Below are positions 25,511 to 33,961 of a stretch of DNA of 64,000 bases, in pieces; within the stretch, counting starts at the first letter, position 1, and the number at the start of each line of letters is the position of its first letter. Origin of the DNA: Spirochaetaceae bacterium (GTDB lineage Bacteria > Spirochaetota > Spirochaetia > Treponematales > Treponemataceae); NCBI GenBank assembly GCA_017614995.1, contig JAGAAX010000036.1, positions 62,001 to 126,000 of the forward strand, read 5' to 3'. The notes beneath the pieces were generated by a model. The model made no database searches and was not told the origin of the DNA. It saw only the letters and a list, made by a program, of their open reading frames with translations. The position numbers and the translations under genes were made by a program.

Positions 25511-26270
25511 CGTCAACATAATTAATAGCTGCAGCGACTTTGTTATTGCAGAAAAACCACATAATATGCCCACAGCTCCGCTTTCAGAGAACGAAACAGA
25601 AACGGCGCTCAATGCTGTTCTTGAGCTTTTTCCAGAAGGGCGTAATGTCTGCGGCAAAAAGCCTGTAGAGCATGGACTTGTACATAGGTTAGATACTGCC
25701 ACACACGGGCTTTTTCTTGTAGCATTGAATCAGGCTGCATTTGACAATCTATGGGCGCAGCAGCAGACCGGCTCTTTTATTAAGACTTACACAGCTTATT
25801 GCACAGAACAGACAAACAAAAGCTTTCCGCCATGCAGTTATTGTATGCAAAAGGGCTTGAAGATTGAATCTTATTTCAGATATTTCGGCTCAAAAAACAG
25901 GGAAGTGCGCCCTGTTGCAATAGACGGCACAAGCGGAAAAGCCGCCACAAAAAAAGCACAAACCAAAATTTACGAAACGCTCATTAAAGATTTTTCTGAA
26001 ACAGACTTTAAAACAGAAACTTTATATAAAGGCTTTACGGCATATAAAATTGAATGTCAGCTTAAAAGCGGCTTTAAACACCAGATAAGGGCACATCTTG
26101 CATGGCTCGGTTTTCCAATAATTGGTGATGTACTGTACTGTCCGGCAGCTCAGGCACAAGCTGCAAAACAGGCAGACAGCTTTGACTATAAGCTTGAGCT
26201 TCATGCAACATCTTTAAGCTTTTTTTCACCTTCCACATCAGAGCAGTGCAGCTTTTCAATATCAGGCTAA
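25503..26270 (+). CDS. RluA-family pseudouridine synthase without S4 domain
   Basis: The 255-aa protein holds only the catalytic domain, with D64 in HRLDTATHG and a C-terminal SGFKHQIRAHLAWLG motif. It lacks the S4 domain of its neighbour. The target RNA is unknown. It overlaps rluD by 8 nt and its end overlaps the convergent folC by 9 nt. The tandem arrangement suggests an old duplication of the family rather than of this sequence, because similarity to the neighbour is limited to the motifs. Confidence 0.88.
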   Translation: MSSVNIINSCSDFVIAEKPHNMPTAPLSENETETALNAVLELFPEGRNVCGKKPVEHGLVHRLDTATHGLFLVALNQAAFDNLWAQQQTGSFIKTYTAYCTEQTNKSFPPCSYCMQKGLKIESYFRYFGSKNREVRPVAIDGTSGKAATKKAQTKIYETLIKDFSETDFKTETLYKGFTAYKIECQLKSGFKHQIRAHLAWLGFPIIGDVLYCPAAQAQAAKQADSFDYKLELHATSLSFFSPSTSEQCSFSISG

Positions 26271-27653
26271 TTTCAGGTGTTTCTTGCACTCAGCAACAAG
26301 ATAGAAAGAGCCACAGACAAACAGAATACCTGTTGTTGAAGCTGCTTTTTTTACAGCCATGTCTATAGCTTCAATATAGTTGTCATTAAGTTCATACGGA
26401 ACACCGCGGCTTTTGCATAAAGGCTCAAAAGCATTGGCAAGCCGGACTAAATCGCTTGTCTTGTTGTCTCCTGGTTTTGTACAAATAAAGGCTTCTGGTT
26501 TTGCTTTCATGTTCTCAAAAAAGAGCGGTGCAATATCCTCAACATGCTTATCATATGCACAGGCAAACAAAATACATGGTGAAGCATTAAAATAATTATT
26601 GTATGTGTCAATTGAAAGATTGACGCTGTTTGGTGTATGTGCACCATCAAAAATTATAGTTATATTGTCTGAATTATTATAACAATAGTCAATTATTTCA
26701 AATCTTCCAGACATTTTTACATCAGATAAGCCTTGCTCTATAGTTTCTTCTGAAATTTCAGGACAGGCAATTTTTACAGACAAAGCCGCAAGAGCTGCAT
26801 TATACGCCTGTACTTTTCCGGCAATTTGGAGATTAGCCTTTAGCGGTCTTGCAAAAAGCTTTTCAGATTTTTTCGATGTTTTAAAATCTCCAAAATCTAT
26901 AAACACGTTTGTCTTTTGATTTTCAAACGAGTACTCTATTTTTTTTACAGCTTCATTTACAAAATACAAAGGTGCGTGTTTTTGGCGTGCAATTTTTCTA
27001 AAAACCTTTTCAGCTTCTTTTGTCTGCACAGCAATACAAACAGGGGTATTTTCTTTTATAATACCGGCTTTTTCAAATGCAATTTTCGAGATTGTATCGC
27101 CGAGATATTCTGTATGTTCAAGCTCAATAGGGGTAATTACACAAACTTCCGGACGCAGAATATTAGTCGCATCAAGACGGCCGCCTAGCCCTGTCTCAAA
27201 AACACCGAAATTTACACCGGCTTTTTTAAACACAATAAAAGCAAACAGGGTAATAAGTTCAAACCAAGATGCCTGCGGATAACCCGCAATTTCTAGTCTT
27301 TCGCTAATATCCTCGATAAACTGAACCAGCTCTCCCGCAGATTCTTCGTAAATCTGATTGTCAAAAAAATCTTTTACAGACTTAACCCTTTCTAAAAAGT
27401 TTATTATATGCGGAGATGTATATAAGCCGTCAGAAAAACCATGCGCATTAAGAATAGAAGCACACATTGTTGAGACAGAGCCTTTGCCTTTAGAGCCTGC
27501 TACATGAATTGTTTTATAAGCCAGCTGAGGATTATCCAGTTCATTTGCAAGCAAAGATATTGTCTTTAGAGAAAATTCGCCAATTTTCTTTTGTTTTTCG
27601 TAATTTGCAGCCGATTCAAGCCAAGATTCAAAAGCAATCATTGAAATGTTCAT
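26262..27653 (-). CDS. folC: Bifunctional folylpolyglutamate/dihydrofolate synthase
   Basis: FolC adds glutamate to dihydropteroate and to folates. The 463-aa Mur-ligase-fold protein has the ATP loop GSKGKGSV near residues 52-59, YTSPHI, the central GLGGRLDATN and a C-terminal domain with FDGAHTPNS. Together with folP in this window it suggests folate is made de novo. The ATG lies 6 nt after a TAGAAT box and has no Shine-Dalgarno, like the divergent murC. Confidence 0.94.
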   Translation of the reverse strand: MNISMIAFESWLESAANYEKQKKIGEFSLKTISLLANELDNPQLAYKTIHVAGSKGKGSVSTMCASILNAHGFSDGLYTSPHIINFLERVKSVKDFFDNQIYEESAGELVQFIEDISERLEIAGYPQASWFELITLFAFIVFKKAGVNFGVFETGLGGRLDATNILRPEVCVITPIELEHTEYLGDTISKIAFEKAGIIKENTPVCIAVQTKEAEKVFRKIARQKHAPLYFVNEAVKKIEYSFENQKTNVFIDFGDFKTSKKSEKLFARPLKANLQIAGKVQAYNAALAALSVKIACPEISEETIEQGLSDVKMSGRFEIIDYCYNNSDNITIIFDGAHTPNSVNLSIDTYNNYFNASPCILFACAYDKHVEDIAPLFFENMKAKPEAFICTKPGDNKTSDLVRLANAFEPLCKSRGVPYELNDNYIEAIDMAVKKAASTTGILFVCGSFYLVAECKKHLKLA

Positions 27654-27659
27654 AACGGC

Positions 27660-27665
27660 ATTCTA
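27660..27665 (-). promoter_or_regulatory. -10 box of folC, leaderless geometry
   Basis: On the minus strand TAGAAT ends 6 nt before the folC ATG (27653). The -35 region is weak. No Shine-Dalgarno is present. Confidence 0.5.
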
Positions 27666-27687
27666 GCATATTTGCAGCGTTTTGTTG

Positions 27688-27693
27688 TATAAT
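27688..27693 (+). promoter_or_regulatory. -10 box of murC, leaderless geometry
   Basis: A perfect TATAAT ends 6 nt before the ATG at 27700. The -35 region is weak and no Shine-Dalgarno is present. It diverges from the folC -10 with about 22 nt between the two boxes. Confidence 0.55.
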
Positions 27694-27699
27694 TCAGAC

Positions 27700-29166
27700 A
27701 TGATAAATGAAAATATTCTTATGTCAGACCTGAACGGTGTCCATATTCATTTTGTAGGAATTAAGGGCACTGGAATGGCAGCTCTTGTAGAAATTGTTCA
27801 TGCACGCGGAGCTGTTATAACAGGAAGCGACGTACCCGAACAGTTTTATACCGACGAGATTTTAAAAAAACTAAATGTAAAGGTTTACACATCTTTTGAT
27901 GCAAAAAACATAGACAGTCAGGTTCAGTTTGTAATTTATTCGGCTGCATATAAAAGGGAAGAAAACCCCGAATTAATAGAAGCTGACAAAAGACATATTC
28001 CGGTAATGCTTTATACCGAAGCGCTAGGCGAAGTTTCGGCTCTTGCATACAGCTGTGGAATCGCAGGCGTTCATGGCAAGACGACAACGACAGGACTTAC
28101 CGGCACTTTATTGAAGCAGCTTAATCTGCCGGCGCAGGTTCTAGCAGGCAGCATTATAAGCTCTTTTGGCAACACATGCACTTTGAACAATGGCAACAAC
28201 TATTTCGTAGCTGAAACTTGCGAATACCAGCGGCATTTCATGTCGTTTCACCCCAAAAAAATAATACTTACAAGCGTTGAAAGCGACCACGAGGATTTTT
28301 ACCCGACTTATGAATCTATAAGAGATGCATTTGTCGATTACATTCTTCTGCTGCCTGAAAACGGTCAGCTTATTTATTGTGCCGACGACAAAGGTGCGGC
28401 AGAAGTTGCAGACATAATCTCAAGCAAGCGCAGCGACATAGAGCTGATTCCTTACGGAACTTCTGTAAAAGGCGATTATTCAATCAAAATCGGGCAGATT
28501 AAAGACGGTCATCAGTTTTTCAAAATCGGTGCATTTGACGGTGAATTAGCCCTGCGCATTCCGGGTGAGCACATGATAAGAAACGCCGCAGCCGCCTGTG
28601 CACTTTCAATTGAATTATTCAAGAACTTTAGCAACTGCAAAGTCTTAGAGGCCGCCACAAAAGCCAAAGTTTTCAAGAACCTGAAAGACGGACTTGAAGC
28701 TTTTACCGGCGCAAAGCGGCGCGGTGAAATTATCGCAGACATAAACGGCATAATTATAATGGACGATTATGCGCATCATCCTACGGCGATTGCCACAACA
28801 TTAGAGGGTTTGAGAAAATTCTACCCGGAGCGGCGCATTATCGTGGATTTTATGTCGCACACTTACACAAGAACCGCCGCGCTCTTAGACAGATTTGCCG
28901 GTGCTTTCGGCGCTGCTGACGAAGTGATTCTGCACAAAATTTATCCGTCTGCACGCGAAAAATATGACGGAACTGTAACAGGCAGAATTTTATATGAGCG
29001 CACAAAGCAAAATCATCCGAAGGTTTCATACTATGAGGAAATTCTTGACGCACTGCCTTACGTTTCCTCTATAGTAAAGCCAGGCGACCTTTTTATTACG
29101 ATGGGCGCAGGCGACAACTGGAAAATCGGCAAGGCATTAATAGAACAACTGACAAAAAGGAAATAA
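27700..29166 (+). CDS. murC: UDP-N-acetylmuramate-L-alanine ligase
   Basis: MurC adds L-alanine to UDP-MurNAc, the first amino acid of the peptidoglycan stem peptide. The 488-aa protein has the N-terminal nucleotide-fold motif GIKGTG (20-25), the ATP loop GVHGKTTT (123-130), and DDYAHHPTA with HTYTRT in the last third. The related recycling ligase Mpl is an alternative, but the overall pattern fits MurC better. The ATG at 27700 fits a leaderless start; a second ATG at 27721 is possible. yicC follows 2 nt after the stop. Confidence 0.88.
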   Translation: MINENILMSDLNGVHIHFVGIKGTGMAALVEIVHARGAVITGSDVPEQFYTDEILKKLNVKVYTSFDAKNIDSQVQFVIYSAAYKREENPELIEADKRHIPVMLYTEALGEVSALAYSCGIAGVHGKTTTTGLTGTLLKQLNLPAQVLAGSIISSFGNTCTLNNGNNYFVAETCEYQRHFMSFHPKKIILTSVESDHEDFYPTYESIRDAFVDYILLLPENGQLIYCADDKGAAEVADIISSKRSDIELIPYGTSVKGDYSIKIGQIKDGHQFFKIGAFDGELALRIPGEHMIRNAAAACALSIELFKNFSNCKVLEAATKAKVFKNLKDGLEAFTGAKRRGEIIADINGIIIMDDYAHHPTAIATTLEGLRKFYPERRIIVDFMSHTYTRTAALLDRFAGAFGAADEVILHKIYPSAREKYDGTVTGRILYERTKQNHPKVSYYEEILDALPYVSSIVKPGDLFITMGAGDNWKIGKALIEQLTKRK

Positions 29167-29168
29167 AT

Positions 29169-30035
29169 ATGAAAAGCATGACAGGCTATGCCTATGAGGA
29201 AATGAACAATGAAGACCTTTCATTGTCTGTTGAGATAAAATCATACAATGCGCGTTTTTTAGATTTGGCTGTAAACATGCCGTCTTTTTTAAGCAGGCTT
29301 GAAATGCCTGTGCGCGAGATGATTTCGGCTAAAATTGCACGCGGGAAAGTTGACGTCTATATCAAGATTAAAGAAAAAAACTCAAAGATTTCTGTTACGG
29401 CAGACACGCAGGCTGCACTCGCTTATGCATCTGAAATAAGCAAAGTTGCAGAAGCTTTGGGCAGAACAGAGCCTGTTCCGCTAAAACTGATAATCGAGCA
29501 GGAAGGCGTTCTCAACGTTCAGAAAGACTTTGACCCAGATTATTACTGGAGCTTTATCAAGCCTTTAATGGAAAAAGCCTTAAACCAGTTTGTCGCCGAC
29601 AGAGAACGCGAGGGCAACAATCTCTGTAAAGATATTCTGAAAATGGCGGATAAAATCGAGAAATGCGTTTCTGTTTTTGTTGAATGGCAGTCAAAAATGG
29701 AAGAAATCTTCAAGGCGAACATTCTGAAACGCTTTGAGGAAGTCTTAGGCGATAATGTTGACGAGCAGCGCGCAATGCAGGAAACAGCCGCGCTTCTGGT
29801 CAAGTACACAATCAATGAGGAGATTGTGCGCCTTAAAAGCCATATTTCAGCATTGAAAAAGGAAATTGAAGATAATCCTGCACCCGGCAGAAAGCTTGAC
29901 TTTATCTGTCAGGAAATGAACCGCGAAATAAACACAATCGGCTCTAAAAACCAGATTTCTGAAGTCGGTGCGGCTGTAATTACAGCAAAAGACGCGCTCG
30001 AAAACATTAGAGAACAAATCCGCAATATCGAATAA
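29169..30035 (+). CDS. YicC/YloC-family endoribonuclease
   Basis: A 288-aa protein with the family start MKSMTGYA and the SYNARFLDL block, a coiled-coil-rich middle and the C-terminal DUF1732 domain ending in EMNREINTIGSK and VKTE-like helices. YicC/YloC proteins are stress-linked endoribonucleases whose substrates are only partly known. It follows murC by 2 nt, so they share a transcript; in many bacteria the gene precedes gmk, whereas here a CMP-kinase-like gene follows. Confidence 0.92.
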   Translation: MKSMTGYAYEEMNNEDLSLSVEIKSYNARFLDLAVNMPSFLSRLEMPVREMISAKIARGKVDVYIKIKEKNSKISVTADTQAALAYASEISKVAEALGRTEPVPLKLIIEQEGVLNVQKDFDPDYYWSFIKPLMEKALNQFVADREREGNNLCKDILKMADKIEKCVSVFVEWQSKMEEIFKANILKRFEEVLGDNVDEQRAMQETAALLVKYTINEEIVRLKSHISALKKEIEDNPAPGRKLDFICQEMNREINTIGSKNQISEVGAAVITAKDALENIREQIRNIE

Positions 30036-30065
30036 ACTGAAAAGCAATTTATTGGAGGCAACAAA

Positions 30066-30632
30066 ATGAGTTCATATAAAATACCGGCAGAAAAACAGCT
30101 TAGAATAGCAATTTCAGGCAAAAGCGGCTGCGGAAACACAACAGTCTCAACGCTTCTCTCGCAGAAACTCGGTGTGACGCTTATAAATTTTACGTTCCGG
30201 CAGCTTGCATCTGAAAAAAACATGACTCTGCCAGAAATTCTTGCAGCAGCCAAAACAGACGATTCTTATGACAAAGAGGTGGACTCAAGGCAGGTTGAAC
30301 TTGCAAGAAAAGAGTCATGCGTTTTGGGCTCAAGGCTTGCAGTCTGGATGCTGAAAGAAGCCGATCTGAAGGTTTTTCTGCTTGCAGAACCAGAAGTCCG
30401 CGCCGCACGCATTCAGAATAGAGAAGGCGGAGATCTTGCAGAAATTATGGCATTTACACAAAAGAGAGATTCTGAAGATTCAGCCCGCTATCAAAAGCTT
30501 TATCAGATTGACAATACAAAATATGACTTCTGTGATTTAGTAATCGATACGGCAAAATATAAGCCGGAACAAATTGTTGAGCTTATTCTTGACAAGCTTG
30601 TCGAAAAAAAGCTTATTGAAGTTGAAAAATAG
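30066..30632 (+). CDS. Cytidylate kinase-like protein
   Basis: The 188-aa P-loop protein resembles the short archaeal-type CMP kinases that phosphorylate CMP and dCMP. The P-loop reads GKSGCGNTT (18-26), where the usual Lys is replaced by Asn; archaeal-type Cmk proteins also lack that Lys (GPPGSGTTT), so this does not by itself mean loss of activity. An RxxxREGGD lid-type motif occurs near 112-120. A GGAGG Shine-Dalgarno precedes the ATG. It follows yicC by 30 nt. Confidence 0.8.
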   Translation: MSSYKIPAEKQLRIAISGKSGCGNTTVSTLLSQKLGVTLINFTFRQLASEKNMTLPEILAAAKTDDSYDKEVDSRQVELARKESCVLGSRLAVWMLKEADLKVFLLAEPEVRAARIQNREGGDLAEIMAFTQKRDSEDSARYQKLYQIDNTKYDFCDLVIDTAKYKPEQIVELILDKLVEKKLIEVEK

Positions 30633-30717
30633 CTGTCTTTTATACAAGAACTGTGCTATTATTGTATGCGACTATGCTGCAAACCTAACAATAAGCAGCT
30701 TAAATTAGGAGATTCAA

Positions 30718-31248
30718 ATGAAACAATTCGCTGGAAAAGCACTTTTTCTCAACCGCTCAGACATCACTACAGATGAAATTATTCCGGCAAAATATTTAGA
30801 AGAAAATTCAAAGCAGGCATTAAAATCTTATATTTTTGAAGACTTGCGCATTGACGGTTTCAGCCCGAAAGCAGACATAACCGGCAAGCATGTAATTATT
30901 ACACGTGAAAATTTCGGTTGCGGCTCAACAGGCGGGCAGGCTGCTCAGTCTCTTGTGGCAAACGAATTTTATGCAGTTGTTTCTGCAAATATTGCGAAAG
31001 GTTTTAAGGACGACATGTTTTCAGCAGGACTTCTGCCTGTTGAAACAAACAAAAAAGACATTGAAGATATGTTCCGCACTTTTTCTGAAAAAGACACTGA
31101 TTCAATCATAACTATAAATGACGACAACACAGCAAAAGTAAAGCTTATTTCAGGCTCGCTTTCCAAAAGCTACATCTTCAAGCTTGGCAGTCAGGAGAAA
31201 GAGTTTATCGAAAAAGACAAATGGCTGGGCTGCGCTCAAAAGAAGTGA
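30718..31248 (+). CDS. LeuD/aconitase-swivel-domain protein lacking the substrate-binding SREH motif
   Basis: The 176-aa protein matches the small subunit of 3-isopropylmalate dehydratase in length and fold-defining motifs: DITTDEIIPAKYL (15-27), ENFGCGS (64-70) and the late AKGFKDDMFSAGLLPV. In true LeuD the glycine loop continues SSREHA, where Ser and Arg bind the substrate; here it reads STGGQA. No leuC or other leucine gene is near. It may act on a different substrate or not be an enzyme. A TAGGAG Shine-Dalgarno precedes the ATG. Annotation as leuD would be misleading without checking. Confidence 0.75.
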   Translation: MKQFAGKALFLNRSDITTDEIIPAKYLEENSKQALKSYIFEDLRIDGFSPKADITGKHVIITRENFGCGSTGGQAAQSLVANEFYAVVSANIAKGFKDDMFSAGLLPVETNKKDIEDMFRTFSEKDTDSIITINDDNTAKVKLISGSLSKSYIFKLGSQEKEFIEKDKWLGCAQKK

Positions 31249-31325
31249 AAAAACTATTGATATAACAGTCTTTTTTACTTATACTTACAAAAGTTATTTA
31301 AGAAAATCTGTTTTAAGGAGTAATT

Positions 31326-31757
31326 GTGAAAAAAGTTTCTTTTAATATTTGTTTAATCCTTCTTCTGCTTTTATTGCCGCTTATGCTCACAGGCTGTGGC
31401 GGAGGAGGAGCCTCAAGTTCAGGAGCAGACGGCGGTGTATCAGGTATTGGATTTTATGATTATTTTAACGGACATACATGGTCACGCACAGAAGGTTCAG
31501 GAAAAACTTCTTTTGTTTTTGCAAATGGAAAGGTAACAAGAAAAGAGTTTACACAGTCAGGCAGTAGTTGGAACGAAACTTATTCAGGAACAGAAAAATC
31601 TTACACATTGACCAATTGGACCGAACAAGGTGCTCATGGTACAATCACAGCAGAAGATATGTTCTCGAATTATCCTGCACAATATTCTTTCTTGAACAAT
31701 ACAACAGTTGTACTTAGTTATAATTCTAATGCTTATACATATACCCGTGAAGACTAA
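31326..31757 (+). CDS. Small lipoprotein of unknown function
   Basis: The 143-aa product has a lipoprotein signal with a lipobox LTGC (Cys near residue 24), followed by a Gly/Ser-rich linker and a beta-rich domain of about 110 residues containing three Trp residues. It resembles lipocalin-like domains used by treponemes, but no family is certain. The gene starts at GTG with an AAGGAG Shine-Dalgarno and is followed by a strong terminator, so it is monocistronic. Confidence 0.75.
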   Translation: MKKVSFNICLILLLLLLPLMLTGCGGGGASSSGADGGVSGIGFYDYFNGHTWSRTEGSGKTSFVFANGKVTRKEFTQSGSSWNETYSGTEKSYTLTNWTEQGAHGTITAEDMFSNYPAQYSFLNNTTVVLSYNSNAYTYTRED

Positions 31758-31773
31758 TTATTTATAAAACACC

Positions 31774-31835
31774 AAAAAAAGCTGATTTGATAGGGCTGAA
31801 TTACAATATTTCAGTCTTTCAAGTCAGCTTTTTTT
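31774..31835. terminator. Long bidirectional-type terminator hairpin
   Basis: AAAAAAAGCTGA (31774-31785) pairs with TCAGCTTTTTTT (31824-31835), and inner segments pair imperfectly. A-tract and T-tract flank the stem, so it would work in both directions. Confidence 0.75.
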
Positions 31836-31973
31836 AACAGTATTTTGTAAAATATAACACCAAATATAAGTTGTAAAATCTCAAACAAAAGACTTTTTTT
31901 ATTTTAAAAATGCATTTATATTTTATATAAGATGTGTTTATGAAATTGATGAATAAAAGGAGTTTTCTAATTT

Positions 31974-33158
31974 ATGGATAATTTTACATTTTACAGTCCA
32001 ACAAAGTTTGTTTTTGGAAAAGATACAGAACAGCAGGCCGGCTCTCTGGTTCGCGAATTTGGAGGAAACAAGGTTCTGCTTCATTTTGGCGGAAAATCTG
32101 CTGAAAAATCCGGTTTACTCGGCAGAGTACGCAATTCACTTAAGGCTTACGGCGTGGATTTTGTAGAACTCGGCGGAGTTCATCCTAACCCACTCGATGA
32201 TCTTGTTTATGAAGGAATTGATTTGTGCCGTAAGAACGGAGTTGACTTTATATTGGCTGTAGGCGGAGGTTCTGTAATTGACAGCGCAAAAGCTATTGCT
32301 ATGGGAGTCTGCTATGACGGGGACTTCTGGGATTTTTACAGCTATACTGCCCAGCCAAAGAAGGCTCTTCCGGTTGGAACAGTTCTTACAATTGCAGCAG
32401 CAGGAAGTGAAGGTTCAGGTGATTCTGTAATTACAAAAAAAGACGGTATGGTAAAACGTGGAACCGGCGGTGAATGCATCCGTCCTAAGTTCTCTATTTT
32501 GAATCCGGCTTTGACACAGACTCTGCCTGCTTACCAGACTGCCTGCGGTGCAACAGATATTATGGCTCACGTTTGCGAGCGTTACTTTACAAACACAAAG
32601 AGTGTAGAAACTACTGACCGTTTATGTGAAGCAGTTTTGATGGCTATGATTCACGAAACTCCAAAGGTAATTGCTAACGCAAATGATTATGAAGCCCGCG
32701 CTAATATTATGTGGGCTGGAATGGTGGCACACAATAATATTGTTGGTGTTGGCCGTGACCAGGACTGGAACAGCCATGGAATTGAACATGAATTGAGCGG
32801 CCTTTATGATTGTGCTCACGGTGCAGGTCTTGCAGTTATCATGCCTTCATGGATGGATTTTGTTTACAAACATGATGTAATGCGTTTTGCTCAGTGGGCT
32901 ACACGTGTCTGGGGCTGCAAGATGGATTTTGCTGATCCGGAAAGAACAGCTCGCGAGGGAATCCGTCGATTTAGAGAATTCCTTCACAGCATTGGCATGC
33001 CGATTAATTTTTCTGAGCTTGGAGCTAAGGAAGAAGATATTCCTACTTTGGTGAAAAAGTTCGGATTGCCAGAAGGCGGAAAAACAGGTGGCTTTGTAAA
33101 ATTATCATCGGATGATATTGCAGAAATCTATAAAATTGCAGCGAGGGCAACACTCTAA
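31974..33158 (+). CDS. Iron-containing alcohol dehydrogenase (NAD(P)H butanol/aldehyde type)
   Basis: A 394-aa group III alcohol dehydrogenase related to BdhA/YqhD, which reduces short aldehydes to alcohols in fermentation. The cofactor motif GGGSVIDSAKA is at 97-107 and the four metal ligands can be placed at D195, H199, H268 and H282, matching the YqhD pattern. Codon choice differs from neighbours (more GGA and GCT), fitting high expression or recent transfer. An AAGGAG Shine-Dalgarno precedes the ATG; the stop overlaps the SDR start by one base (TAATG). Confidence 0.93.
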   Translation: MDNFTFYSPTKFVFGKDTEQQAGSLVREFGGNKVLLHFGGKSAEKSGLLGRVRNSLKAYGVDFVELGGVHPNPLDDLVYEGIDLCRKNGVDFILAVGGGSVIDSAKAIAMGVCYDGDFWDFYSYTAQPKKALPVGTVLTIAAAGSEGSGDSVITKKDGMVKRGTGGECIRPKFSILNPALTQTLPAYQTACGATDIMAHVCERYFTNTKSVETTDRLCEAVLMAMIHETPKVIANANDYEARANIMWAGMVAHNNIVGVGRDQDWNSHGIEHELSGLYDCAHGAGLAVIMPSWMDFVYKHDVMRFAQWATRVWGCKMDFADPERTAREGIRRFREFLHSIGMPINFSELGAKEEDIPTLVKKFGLPEGGKTGGFVKLSSDDIAEIYKIAARATL

Positions 33159-33904
33159 TGACTGACGTAAAAGGAAAATGGGCGCTGGTTACCGGCGCAA
33201 ACCGTGGAATCGGCTATAGAATCGCAAAGTTTATGGCAGGCAAAGGCTGTAATTTGATTTTGCACAGCCGCGCGCTGGAGCATACTGCTGGTATACTCGC
33301 AGAAGTGCGTGCAATAGGAGTGGAAGCCTACGACATTGCCGCCGAACTTTCCGACCTTTCTCAGGTTGAAAAAATGATGGATGAAATCGAAAACCGCGGT
33401 AAGCCGGTTGATATTCTGTTTAATAATGCCGCAGTTCAAATTGCTTATCGCACCGATTACTGGAAAACTCCCGCAGAAGATTACACAAGAAGCTTTGTAA
33501 TCAACACAATTGCCCCGATGATGCTCTGTTACCGTTTTATTCCAAAGATGATTGAAAGAGGCTTTGGCCGAGTAATCAACACAACAAGCGGAATCCGTAA
33601 CGAACCCGAACAGGCCGGCTACAGCGCAAGTAAAGCTGCCCTCGATAAAGTTACCGCAGACCTCGCCGGAAAACTCGACGGCACCGACGTCTGCATAAAC
33701 CTCGCCGACCCGGGCTGGTGCCGTACAGACCTGGGCGGTCCGAACGCCCCAAACGACCCGGACAGCGTAATTCCAGGAATCGTAGTCGGCGCTTTTGTAG
33801 ACGACAAAAAAAGCGGCCGCCTTCTCGGTGCACAAGACTTTGCAGGAATGTCACTCGAAGACGCTGTAAAAAAAGCCGCAAACTTTCCGCAGAAATTTCT
33901 TTAA
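33158..33904 (+). CDS. Short-chain dehydrogenase/reductase
   Basis: A 248-aa classical SDR with the nucleotide motif TGANRGIG (12-19), an NNAA motif at 89-92, and the catalytic Ser144, Tyr155 and Lys159 in the YSASK arrangement. The substrate is not known. The start overlaps the alcohol dehydrogenase stop, so the two are co-translated and may act on related carbonyl compounds. A long open frame on the opposite strand (33155-33835) is a shadow of this gene. Confidence 0.9.
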   Translation: MTDVKGKWALVTGANRGIGYRIAKFMAGKGCNLILHSRALEHTAGILAEVRAIGVEAYDIAAELSDLSQVEKMMDEIENRGKPVDILFNNAAVQIAYRTDYWKTPAEDYTRSFVINTIAPMMLCYRFIPKMIERGFGRVINTTSGIRNEPEQAGYSASKAALDKVTADLAGKLDGTDVCINLADPGWCRTDLGGPNAPNDPDSVIPGIVVGAFVDDKKSGRLLGAQDFAGMSLEDAVKKAANFPQKFL

Positions 33905-33961
33905 TCAGACTGATAATGATGATATACTGGTTGTATACAAGATTTTTCAAGGAGCAAAACA

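Noticed and set aside
30066-30632. Loss-of-function cytidylate kinase because of the P-loop Asn
   Set aside because: Archaeal-type CMP kinases also lack the Lys in this position, so the change alone is not evidence of inactivity.
33155-33835. 226-aa open frame on the minus strand
   Set aside because: It is antisense to the SDR gene, has no Shine-Dalgarno, and its composition is the reverse of a real coding sequence.
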